Shown here one piece after another: positions 32,469-40,164 of a stretch of DNA of 64,000 nucleotides (positions within the stretch are counted from its first letter, which is position 1; each line of letters starts with the position of its first letter). Under the pieces are notes generated by a model. The model made no database searches. It was not told where the DNA came from and was given only the letters and a program-made list of their open reading frames with translations. The DNA is taken from positions 1,176,149 through 1,240,148 of the forward strand of contig NZ_JAULBL010000002.1 of assembly GCF_030512175.1 (NCBI RefSeq). Reading direction: 5' to 3'. A program made the position numbers and the translations under genes. Origin of the DNA: Paeniglutamicibacter sulfureus. Lineage in GTDB: Bacteria; Actinomycetota; Actinomycetes; Actinomycetales; Micrococcaceae.

Positions 32469-33595
32469 GCGCCACGGCAACGGCCGGCACCGGGACGCGG
32501 ATCGGCGGGGCGCTGGCCGGATTCCGCATCGCGGTGACCTCCCAGCGGCGCTCGGCCGAGCTCATCGAGGCGCTCGAGCGCCGCGGGGCCCAGGTATTGC
32601 ATGCCCCGACGCTGCGCCTGGCCCCGCTGGCAGAGGACGCCGAGCTGCTGGCCGGCACCCGCCGGATGCTTCGGCTGCGTCCCGAATATGTGCTGGTGAG
32701 CACCGCCTATGGCTTCCGCCGCTGGTTTGAGACGGCCGAGGCCGTGGGGCTTGGCGACGAGCTGGCCGAGGTGCTGCGCGCGGCACGGATCCATGTGCGA
32801 GGGCCCAAGGCGCTGGGGGCGGTGCGCGCCCTGGGCTTCGAGGCGGAGGCCAGGGCGGGGGAGGAGCTGACCTCCACCATGGTGGCCGGGCTGGCCCCGC
32901 TGTTGGAAGGCAAGGCCGTGGTGCTGCAGCACCACGGGATCGGGGACGACGAGGCCGCCGCCACGCTGCTGGAGGCGGGCACCCGCGAACTGCTGCGGAT
33001 CAGTCCCTACCGCTGGGTGCCGCCGGAAGACGCCGGAAAGCTGGAGGTGCTGCTGCGGGCGCTGTGTTCGGGGTCCCTTGACGCGCTGACCTTCACCAGT
33101 GCCCCCGCGGTGGTGGCGTTGCTGGAGGCGGCACGGCACAACGGCTGCCACGCACAGCTGCTGGAAGCCCTTCAGTCCACCATCTGCACGGTGGCAGTGG
33201 GGCCAGTGACCGCAGCTCCGCTGCTCGAGGCCGGCATCTCGCCGCTGGTCCCGGCACGGCACCGGATGGGCGCGATGATCCACACCCTGGTCGAGCACCT
33301 GGGCCGGCGCGGGGCACTGGAATGCGCCACCGTGCTGGGCCCCTGCCAATTGCGCGGGGACACCGTCCACCTGGGTGGGAGGGGCCGGGAACTGGGGCCC
33401 GGCCAGCTGCGGATCTTCAAGGCGCTGCTGGAGGCCGGCGGAAACGTCGTCTCCCGCGGCACCCTGGCGGCGCTGCTGCCTGACGGGTCCTCGGACCACG
33501 CGCTGGACATGGCGGTGAGCCGCCTGCGCGGCGCGCTGCCCGATGCCCGGCTGGTTTCCACCGTGGTGAAGCGCGGCTACCGGCTCAACGCCTAG
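32465..33595 (+). CDS. Uroporphyrinogen-III synthase fused to a winged-helix domain
   Basis: A 376-residue protein. The HemD domain (~18-268) includes AVTSQRRSAELIEALERRGA, VSTAYGFRRWFETAEAVG, VVLQHHGIGDDEA and TFTSAPAVVALLEAA. The last ~90 residues are an OmpR/PhoB-type DNA-binding wing: ELGPGQLRIFKALLEAGGNV, then SDHALDMAVSRLRGALPD and STVVKRGYRLNA. Such fusions are known in Actinomycetota and may be transcription factors of the nitrite-assimilation operon, enzymes, or both. The stop overlaps, by 3 nt, that of the convergent DHA2 exporter. Confidence 0.85.
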   Translation: MSATATAGTGTRIGGALAGFRIAVTSQRRSAELIEALERRGAQVLHAPTLRLAPLAEDAELLAGTRRMLRLRPEYVLVSTAYGFRRWFETAEAVGLGDELAEVLRAARIHVRGPKALGAVRALGFEAEARAGEELTSTMVAGLAPLLEGKAVVLQHHGIGDDEAAATLLEAGTRELLRISPYRWVPPEDAGKLEVLLRALCSGSLDALTFTSAPAVVALLEAARHNGCHAQLLEALQSTICTVAVGPVTAAPLLEAGISPLVPARHRMGAMIHTLVEHLGRRGALECATVLGPCQLRGDTVHLGGRGRELGPGQLRIFKALLEAGGNVVSRGTLAALLPDGSSDHALDMAVSRLRGALPDARLVSTVVKRGYRLNA

Positions 33596-35139
33596 GACCG
33601 CGTTTCGGCCGGCACCCGGCGCAGCGCAAACGCCAGGATCGCGGCGGAGGCCAGGGCCAGCACCATGGCGATCGCGGAGGTGTACAGCACGCCCTTGTCG
33701 AAGGCCTCGGCGGCCGATTCCAGCAACCGTTCGGCGGCCGGGGCGCCCAGGCCCTGGGCAACCTCGTGGGCGCCGCCCAGGGTCTGGCGGGCGGTCTCGG
33801 CGTCGTCGGCTCCCAGGAGGGCGGGGATCGAGACGTTGCGGCTGTACGCGGCATTGAGGATCGAGCCCAGCACCGCGGTGCCCAGCACCGAACCGACCTC
33901 GTAGGCGGTTTCGGAGATCGCCGAGGCGGCACCTGCCTGCGCCGGCGGAACGGCGGAGAGCGCCATGTCGTTGGACAGCGTTTCGCTCAGGCCCACGCCG
34001 GCCCCCAGCACGCTGAAGGCCACCATGAGCATCGGGACCGAGCCCGACTGGCCGGTGAGCATCACGATGCCGTAGGCCAGGGCGTTGAGCCCCAGCCCCC
34101 ACACCATCACGTGCTTGACCTCGAAGCGCCGGGTCAGCCGCACGGCCAGCAGGCCGAATCCAACCGTCAGGGCCAGGCCCGGCAGCATCAGCACCCCTGC
34201 CATCATGGGGCTGTACCCGGCGACCAGCTGCAGGTGCTGGGAGATGAAGTAGATGAAGCCGACCAGGGCGAAGATGCTCAGCAGGTTCACCGCCAGGGCG
34301 GCGGAAAAGCTGGGGTTGGCGAAGAGTCGCACGTCCAGCATGGGGTTGGCGCGCCGCAGTTGGCGGCGGGTGAAGGCCGCCCCGGCGGCCAGTCCCACGG
34401 CGATCGCCGCGACAGGCACCAGCGGCGAGCCGCCGTTGGCCAGCTCCTTGATGCCGTAGACGATCGGCAGCAGGGTCGTGATGGCCAGGAGAATGGACAG
34501 CGGGTCGATGGCCCCGGGCCGGGGGTCCTTGGACTCGGGAACCAGGGCGGGGGCCAGTACCAGCAACGGCACCAGCATGGGCACGGCGATCAGGAAGACC
34601 GAACCCCACCAAAAGTGCTCGAGCAGGAAGCCGCCGACGATCGGGCCCAGCGCGGCGCCGCCGGAGAAGCCGGCGGCCCAAATGGCGATGGCCTTGCGGC
34701 GCTCGAGCGGGTCGGTGAAGATGTTGCGGATCAGCGAGAGCGTTGCCGGCATCAGCATGGCGCCGAAGACGCCCAGCAGGGCACGGGCGGCAATGAGATG
34801 CTCGGCGTTGGCGGCAAATGCCCCGGCGGCCGAGACCACGGCGAATCCGGTGGAACCGATCAACAACAGCCGGCGGCGGCCGAACCTGTCGCCGAGGGAA
34901 CCCATGGGCACCAGCAGCCCGGCTAGCACCAGCGGATAGATGTCAATGATCCACAGCAGCTGGTTCCCGCTGGGGGACAGTGCCGCCGACAGCGCCGGGA
35001 CGGCGAAGCTGAGCACCGTGTTGTCCACGGAAATTAACAGCACCGGGAACATGAGGACCACGAGGGCGGCCCAGCGCCGACGGTGGAGCGTGCCGGGGGC
35101 CGGATTCCGGGGAGTGCCTGTGGCGCGGTGGATGCTCAT
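33592..35139 (-). CDS. DHA2-family MFS multidrug exporter (14 TM)
   Basis: A 515-residue drug:H+ antiporter-2 type transporter (EmrB/LfrA/QacA-like). It has fourteen hydrophobic segments. Early motifs are VLMFPVLLISVDNTVLSFAV (TM1, Asp for drug/proton coupling) and GSLGDRFGRRRLLLIGS (motif A). The motif-C region is ALLGVFGAMLMPATLSLIRN. The ATG at 35139 was chosen because a basic N-terminus precedes TM1. It is divergent from a TetR gene with a palindromic operator between the two, the usual arrangement for a substrate-inducible efflux pump. Confidence 0.88.
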   Translation of the reverse strand: MSIHRATGTPRNPAPGTLHRRRWAALVVLMFPVLLISVDNTVLSFAVPALSAALSPSGNQLLWIIDIYPLVLAGLLVPMGSLGDRFGRRRLLLIGSTGFAVVSAAGAFAANAEHLIAARALLGVFGAMLMPATLSLIRNIFTDPLERRKAIAIWAAGFSGGAALGPIVGGFLLEHFWWGSVFLIAVPMLVPLLVLAPALVPESKDPRPGAIDPLSILLAITTLLPIVYGIKELANGGSPLVPVAAIAVGLAAGAAFTRRQLRRANPMLDVRLFANPSFSAALAVNLLSIFALVGFIYFISQHLQLVAGYSPMMAGVLMLPGLALTVGFGLLAVRLTRRFEVKHVMVWGLGLNALAYGIVMLTGQSGSVPMLMVAFSVLGAGVGLSETLSNDMALSAVPPAQAGAASAISETAYEVGSVLGTAVLGSILNAAYSRNVSIPALLGADDAETARQTLGGAHEVAQGLGAPAAERLLESAAEAFDKGVLYTSAIAMVLALASAAILAFALRRVPAETRS

Positions 35140-35182
35140 GGGGATCGTTTTCCTGGGAAGCGACTGGACGGTTGACAACCAT

Positions 35183-35208
35183 AACTGTACCGTCCGGACG
35201 GTATAGTT
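35183..35208. promoter_or_regulatory. TetR-type palindromic operator
   Basis: TACCGTCCGGACGGTA at 35188-35203 is a perfect 16-bp palindrome. It is extended by AACT..AGTT arms to 26 bp with one non-symmetric pair. It lies 44 bp from the exporter start and 43 bp from the tetR start, overlapping TATAGTTACAAT promoter-like bases. Binding there would repress both genes. Confidence 0.75.
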
Positions 35209-35250
35209 ACAATGTGACGATGCCTACGTGAACGGGATAGGGTTCACTAC

Positions 35251-35793
35251 ATGTCTCGACCGCCATTAGCCAAGGAAAAGATCGTCGACGCCTACGCCGC
35301 GTTGCTGTGCGACGAGGGCGAGCGTGCGGCGACCATTGAGGCCACCGCCGCACGCGCAGGGGTTTCCAAGGGCGGCCTGCTGTACCACTTTGCCTCCAAG
35401 GAGGCCCTGGCCCAGGGTGTCATCGAGGGGCTGATGCAGGCCCAGGCCCAGGACCTGGAACGCATGGGTTCGGCCGCGGAAGGCGCATCGCGGTACTTCG
35501 TGCGCACCTCCACCGTCATCGGCAGCGACCTGGACCGTTTCTTCCTGGCCGTGCTTCGCCTGGCCCAGGCCGGCCACGAAACCTCCATCGAGGCCTTGGA
35601 CGCGGTGCACTCCGGGTGGCTCGACCTGATCCGCGCCGAGGTGCAGGACAAGTACGTGGCCGAAACCATCATGTTGATCGGTGAAGGACTCTATTACCAG
35701 ACCTCCATGCCCGGCCCCTGGTCCCAGGGAACCTTCGCCAAGGACCTCGAGCACCTGCTTGACCAGGTCGAACGACTCAAGAACGGCAGTTGA
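35251..35793 (+). CDS. TetR-family repressor
   Basis: A 180-residue TetR regulator. The helix-turn-helix is at ~10-55 (AKEKIVDAYAALLCDEGERA, ARAGVSKGGLLYHFASKEAL); VSKGGLLYHFASKEAL is the classic recognition-helix stretch. The C-terminal ligand domain is alpha-helical. The gene neighbours the divergent DHA2 exporter, which it probably represses through the palindrome at 35188-35203, and it precedes the CynX-type carrier by 10 bp, so it may be co-transcribed with it. Confidence 0.9.
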   Translation: MSRPPLAKEKIVDAYAALLCDEGERAATIEATAARAGVSKGGLLYHFASKEALAQGVIEGLMQAQAQDLERMGSAAEGASRYFVRTSTVIGSDLDRFFLAVLRLAQAGHETSIEALDAVHSGWLDLIRAEVQDKYVAETIMLIGEGLYYQTSMPGPWSQGTFAKDLEHLLDQVERLKNGS

Positions 35794-35803
35794 AAACCCC
35801 GCC

Positions 35804-37063
35804 ATGTCACTGACGCCACCGCGACAAAAGATGGCCGGCCGGATCGGTGCACTGCTGGGCATCATCCTGATGGCCCTGTCCCTGCGCGCCGCGGTTGTCT
35901 CCGTGCCGCCGCTGCTGGGAAGCATCGGACCGGAACTGGGCTTTGATTCTTTTTCCACCGGCCTGCTGGCCATGCTCGCCCCTGTCGTCTTCGCCGGGTT
36001 CGGGCTGCTCACCCCGCGCCTGATCCGGTGGTGGGGGCTGGAAAAGGTGCTGGTCGCCGCGGTCCTGCTGGCCGTGGCCGGCCAGCTGCTGCGCGCCGTC
36101 GTGGGGGACGTGACCAGTTTCCTGCTGCTCTCGGCCATTACTCTGGCCGGATACGGCATGGGAAATGTGGTGTTGCCGCCGCTGGTGAAGAAATACTTCC
36201 CCGACCGCCTGGCGGTCGTGACCTCGGGCTACGTCACGATGTTGGCGGTGGGCACCTGGATGGCCCCGCAATTCTCCGTACCGCTGGCCAACCTGACCGA
36301 GAACTGGCGCGCATCCATCGCCGCCTGGGCGCTGCTCTCGGCCGTGGTCCTGGTGCCCTGGGGCATCCAGCTGGTCAGGGACCGCAGGCGCCCGCGCCCC
36401 GACACCCCGCTGGTCAACGGCCTGGTGCCCGCGCCACCGGTCCGGATCAACCCGTGGAAATCCCCCGTCGCCTGGGGCCTGGCCATCTTCCTGGCCGGAA
36501 ACTCGGCGCAAACCTATGTTTACTTCACCTGGCTGCCGCCGTACCTCTCCGAACAGGGATTGGATACCCAAACCGCCGGATCGATGCTGGCGCTCTTCGC
36601 CATTCTCGGCCTGCCGGTGAGCCTGTTGGTCCCGCTGTGGGTTCCGCGTTTGCGCCACCCGATCGTGGCCGTGCTGGTCTTCACCGCCTTCTGGATCGCC
36701 GGCCACCTGGGCATGTACCTTTCGCCGACCGAGCACACCGCCCTGTGGGTGGTGTTTGCCGGCCTGGGCCAGGGCACCTTCGCCATTGCCTTGCTGATGA
36801 TGAACCTGCGTTCGCGCAGCACCTACGGATCCGGAGTCCTGGCCGGCTTCAGCCAGGGCCTGGGATATGCCGGGGCGGCGGTTGCGCCCTTGCTCTTTGG
36901 CATTGTCAAGGACGCCACGGGAGGCTGGAGTGCCTCCTTTGCCATGCTGGGGATCTGCCTGGTCGTGATGCTCACCGGCGCGGCGATGATCAACGGGCCG
37001 CGGAAGATCGAGGACGGCCAGGGAGAAGCCAAGAGGCTCGGCGAACTCGAGCAGGTCAACTAG
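35804..37063 (+). CDS. CynX/NimT-type MFS transporter
   Basis: A 419-residue, 12-TM carrier. The pattern MALSLRAAVVSVPPLLGSIG at ~20-40, together with LTPRLIRWWGLEKVL and VLPPLVKKYFPDRLAVVTSG, is typical of the cyanate/nitroimidazole (CynX/NimT) group. The substrate is unknown. The ATG at 35804 lies 10 bp after the tetR stop; a second ATG (MAGRIGAL) is 27 bp further. Proximity suggests it shares the TetR-controlled transcript. Convergent with the TRIC gene. Confidence 0.8.
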   Translation: MSLTPPRQKMAGRIGALLGIILMALSLRAAVVSVPPLLGSIGPELGFDSFSTGLLAMLAPVVFAGFGLLTPRLIRWWGLEKVLVAAVLLAVAGQLLRAVVGDVTSFLLLSAITLAGYGMGNVVLPPLVKKYFPDRLAVVTSGYVTMLAVGTWMAPQFSVPLANLTENWRASIAAWALLSAVVLVPWGIQLVRDRRRPRPDTPLVNGLVPAPPVRINPWKSPVAWGLAIFLAGNSAQTYVYFTWLPPYLSEQGLDTQTAGSMLALFAILGLPVSLLVPLWVPRLRHPIVAVLVFTAFWIAGHLGMYLSPTEHTALWVVFAGLGQGTFAIALLMMNLRSRSTYGSGVLAGFSQGLGYAGAAVAPLLFGIVKDATGGWSASFAMLGICLVVMLTGAAMINGPRKIEDGQGEAKRLGELEQVN

Positions 37064-37079
37064 CCCCGCCCCTTTTGTC

Positions 37080-37712
37080 CTAGTTGAGTTCGGCCTCTCG
37101 GTGCCAGGGACCGACTGCCTTGGGGACGTGCCAGCGCAACTTCAGCGAGAGCACGCGGAGCGTAAAGACGATTGCCGCCACGCCAAGCTCCCACACCCAC
37201 CCCGAGAAGCCCGCCACCCAGAGAGCTGCGATGAGGCCGGCACCCATCATGGCCGGAACCGCATACATGTCGCGCGGGTCGAAGATCGCCGGGGTCTGGT
37301 TGGCCACCACGTCACGCAGCAGGCCGCCGCCCACTGCGGTCGTGACTCCCAGCAGGGCGGCGGCAAAGGGGTTCATCCCGAGCTCGAGTGCCTTGACCGT
37401 GCCTGAAGTGCAGAACAGCGCCAGGCCCGCGGCGTCAAAGACCAGCAGCGGCCGCTTCAGCCGCTGCACGCCGGGGGCCACGAAATAGACCAGCAAGGCG
37501 GCAAGTGTCGGCGGGACGAAGTAATAGGGATTGGCGAACGCGGTGGGGACCTCGCCCAGGATCACGTCGCGAACGATGCCGCCGCCGATTCCCGTCAGGC
37601 CCGCCAGCAGCAACGACCCGACGATGTCGAAGCCGCGCCGGGCAGCCAACAAGGATCCGGAGACGCCAAAGAAGAAGACGCCCAAAAGATCGAACATCAA
37701 GGGCATTGTCAC
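37080..37712 (-). CDS. TRIC-type channel / UPF0126 membrane protein
   Basis: A 210-residue protein made of two homologous halves, each with three helices and a G-x-R-D motif: GLTGIGGGIVRDVILGEVP (~38-56) and TTAVGGGLLRDVVANQTPAI (~124-143). This duplicated 'GGGxxRD' signature marks the UPF0126/YadS family related to trimeric intracellular cation channels; some members transport glycine. The start could be GTG 37712 or ATG 37706; the GTG was taken since GGGA lies four bases upstream. Confidence 0.85.
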   Translation of the reverse strand: MTMPLMFDLLGVFFFGVSGSLLAARRGFDIVGSLLLAGLTGIGGGIVRDVILGEVPTAFANPYYFVPPTLAALLVYFVAPGVQRLKRPLLVFDAAGLALFCTSGTVKALELGMNPFAAALLGVTTAVGGGLLRDVVANQTPAIFDPRDMYAVPAMMGAGLIAALWVAGFSGWVWELGVAAIVFTLRVLSLKLRWHVPKAVGPWHREAELN

Positions 37713-37789
37713 CGGTTCCCATCCTCTGTCTTCGGGGCTCGGTTGCGGCCGGGCGCTCAGGATTCATTACAACACGGAGCGGGAACGGA

Positions 37790-38341
37790 TCACGGTTTCG
37801 GTGACTTCATCGCCAGGTGGATCTTCCGGATGGTGTTCATATTCCGGGTCGTCACCAGTGTCCCGGAGGCGACCTTGGCGAAGTGCTTTGCCAGCGGTGT
37901 CTTCAGGCTTTCGCCACGCGGCACTTCCCAGCAGATGGCGTGGCCCAGCCTCGCGACACGCTCGGCGGACGAGGTTTCCGGGGCGCCGGCCAGAATCGCG
38001 GCAGCATCCTTTTGGCTGCCCGTGAGCACCAGGTATTCGTGGCGCTGGATCCCGTCGTCGGGCGATTCAAAGGGAAACCCGGTCACGATCCGCTCAAGCT
38101 GTTCCACGTCCTGGACGATCACCGGGATGTCCCGGCCATAGCGCTCCCGCACGGCTTGTTCAACGCCTGCCTTGATGCGCGCCGGATCGGTCTCCTTGCT
38201 GGCCAGCACCACGTTGCCGCTGGCCAGCAACGTGCGGACCTGCGTATACCCGGCATCCTGCAGCAATGCGACGAGGTCCTTCATGAGGACCTTCACGCCG
38301 CCGACGTTCACCCCGCGCAGGAAGATCGCATAGAAATCCAT
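37790..38341 (-). CDS. DUF1697 family protein
   Basis: A 183-residue DUF1697 protein with the standard opening MDFYAIFLRGVNVGGVKVLM (residues 1-20), TQVRTLLASGNVVLASKE and the C-terminal TTRNMNTIRKIHLAM. The family is of unknown function, with a fold made of two ferredoxin-like halves. The start at 38341 fits the family's usual N-terminus. It stands between the TRIC gene and the Nramp terminator, probably monocistronic. Confidence 0.88.
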   Translation of the reverse strand: MDFYAIFLRGVNVGGVKVLMKDLVALLQDAGYTQVRTLLASGNVVLASKETDPARIKAGVEQAVRERYGRDIPVIVQDVEQLERIVTGFPFESPDDGIQRHEYLVLTGSQKDAAAILAGAPETSSAERVARLGHAICWEVPRGESLKTPLAKHFAKVASGTLVTTRNMNTIRKIHLAMKSPKP

Positions 38342-38398
38342 GTGGCCAAGTCTGCTCCGTGCGCACCTGCGGTGTCCATTCGATCCCCTGCGCACAGC

Positions 38399-38430
38399 GG
38401 GGCCCTACCCGCAACAGCGGATAGGGCCCC
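38399..38430 (-). terminator. Hairpin after the Nramp-like gene
   Basis: GGGGCCCTACCCGC (38399-38412) pairs with GCGGATAGGGCCCC (38417-38430) with one C/A mismatch and an AACA loop. It begins 23 nt after the minus-strand stop at 38454. No U-tract is present. Confidence 0.65.
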
Positions 38431-38453
38431 GTGGGGATTGGTGCGTTGCTGTG

Positions 38454-39761
38454 CTAGCCGCCCATCAGCGGCGAGAGTGCCTTGAAGAGCTGCTGGACAC
38501 CCAGGGAAATGAAGAGCAGGGCGGTCAGGCCCAGCATGATGTTGGTGTGCAGCTTGTTGGCCCAGGCCTTGGGGATCCGCTTGCCGTTGAGCAGGCCCAG
38601 CAGCGTCACGGCCAGGAACGGCATGAACAGCGAGCCAAGCACGCCGTAGGCCAGGATCAGGCCGATCGGCTGGTCCAGCAGGAACAAGACCATCGGCGGG
38701 AAGGTGAGCCACAGGACGTAGAACTTGAAGTACTTGCCGCCCACGCGGGTATCCGGGTGTCCGGATTCCTTGCCGCGCATGTTTCCCCAGAAGTCGGCGA
38801 ACATCAGCGAAACGCCGTTCCACACACCGATGATCGAGGAGAAGGATGCTGCCCAGAAGCCCACCAGGAACCCGGTGCCCACCACGTTTCCGTATTTCTC
38901 GTTCAGCACGGTGGTCAGGTCCAGCAGGCCGGCGTCGCCGGCGGACAGCGAAACACCTGCAGCGCGCACGACCTCGGCGCCGACGATCAGCATGGCAATG
39001 ACGAAGATGCCGGTGATCACGTACGCCATGGAGTTGTCGATGCGCATGACCTTCATCCACTTGGGCGTGTACCAGCCCTTTTCACGCAGCCAGTAGCCGT
39101 AGGCCGCCAGGGTGATGGTGCCGCCGACGCCGCCGGCGAGCGCCAGGGTGTAGACCAGGCCGCCCTCGGGAATCATCGGCACCAGCCCGGCGAACATCTC
39201 GGGGATGTTCGGCACGGCGATGATCGCCAGGCCGACGACGGTGACGAACATGATGCCCACCAGCACCGCGGTGATCTTTTCGAAGATCTCGTAGCGGCCG
39301 AACCAGACCATGGCGAAACCGGCCAGGCCCATCAGGACCGCCCAGATCTTCAGGTCGATGGCGGGGAAGAGCGCTGCCAGCGGCATGGCCGCGGAGCTCA
39401 TCGCCGTGGCGCCGTAGACGAAGCCCCAGATGATGATGTACGGGCCGAAGTACCAGGTGGTCCACTTGCCCAGGGACTTCCAGCCCTCGAAAATGGTCTT
39501 GCCGGTGGCCAGGGTGAAGCGCCCGGCGCCCTCGACCAGGATGATCTTCAGGATGACGCCGACGATCACCGCCCAGAGCAGCGCGTATCCATATCGGGAA
39601 CCGGCGACCAGGGTGGCAACCATGTCGGCTGCACCGACACCGGTGGCGGCAACGACCAGGCCGGGCCCGACGATCTTCCATTTGGCCGGCTTGCCGCCGT
39701 CATCGTCGATGCGGTCGGCGTGCGCCCCCTTGATAAGGGGCAGGTTTTCTTCTGTTGGCAT
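38454..39761 (-). CDS. Nramp-related transporter lacking the canonical metal motifs
   Basis: A 435-residue, ~11-TM protein of the Nramp (SLC11) superfamily. TM1 reads KIVGPGLVVAATGVGAADMV in place of the DPGN motif. The TM6 position reads GGVGGTITLAAYGYWLREKG in place of MPH. Both canonical Mn/Fe ligand motifs are therefore replaced, as in Nramp-related subfamilies whose substrates are not classic Mn2+. Other landmarks are GRFTLATGKTIFEGW and WGNMRGKESGHPDTRV. The ATG at 39761 was selected as the first start before TM1; the upstream 240 bases are non-coding leader. Confidence 0.8.
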   Translation of the reverse strand: MPTEENLPLIKGAHADRIDDDGGKPAKWKIVGPGLVVAATGVGAADMVATLVAGSRYGYALLWAVIVGVILKIILVEGAGRFTLATGKTIFEGWKSLGKWTTWYFGPYIIIWGFVYGATAMSSAAMPLAALFPAIDLKIWAVLMGLAGFAMVWFGRYEIFEKITAVLVGIMFVTVVGLAIIAVPNIPEMFAGLVPMIPEGGLVYTLALAGGVGGTITLAAYGYWLREKGWYTPKWMKVMRIDNSMAYVITGIFVIAMLIVGAEVVRAAGVSLSAGDAGLLDLTTVLNEKYGNVVGTGFLVGFWAASFSSIIGVWNGVSLMFADFWGNMRGKESGHPDTRVGGKYFKFYVLWLTFPPMVLFLLDQPIGLILAYGVLGSLFMPFLAVTLLGLLNGKRIPKAWANKLHTNIMLGLTALLFISLGVQQLFKALSPLMGG

Positions 39762-40164
39762 GAGCCCGTGATTCCTAATCCTTGTGATTGCCGTCTGTGC
39801 CTGCAGCGCAGCCAGCGAGGCGGCACATCCGGCACGAACCTTCGCGTCCTTGCGGGCCGGCACACTACCCGCAAGACTCCCTGCGGCGGAAGGTGCCCGC
39901 CGGAGGCACGGGGTGTGGCCCCGTACATGGGGGTGCATCCTTGCCGGACCATGTGGGCCAAGTCCCGTGCGAGTGTCTTGTCACACACCAAGGTATAGGT
40001 GATCGCCCGCACATCCGTACTTATTTGCCCAGTCCTAACACTTTCTTAGGGAACCACCCGGTGTGCCGTATTGGCATTCCCCGCTCCGGGCTGCAGCATG
40101 TGCGCGTCGGCGGGCCGGGGCGGCGGGTGTTCATCCGGAAGTTCCGGACGGCTAGGATCGCCTC
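39762..40164. other. 403-bp intergenic region with long leader of the Nramp-like gene
   Basis: This is a divergent region between the Nramp-like gene and the S9 peptidase. It holds no credible reading frame. On the minus strand the ~240 nt before the Nramp start can form GC-rich hairpins, for example ACGGGG/CCCCGT around 39918-39936. No known riboswitch consensus was recognised. On the S9 side CCTAA-7 nt-TTAGG (near 40034-40050) is a small dyad. Confidence 0.4.

Noticed and set aside
31529-34681. 1050-codon minus-strand open frame across SUMT, hemD and the exporter gene
   Set aside because: It spans three genes with clear families and gives low-complexity Arg/Ala/Pro text.
39762-40000. Possible known riboswitch (Mn2+, guanidine or ppGpp class) before the Nramp-like gene
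   Set aside because: None of the conserved cores of these classes could be found by eye; only generic GC-rich hairpins are seen.
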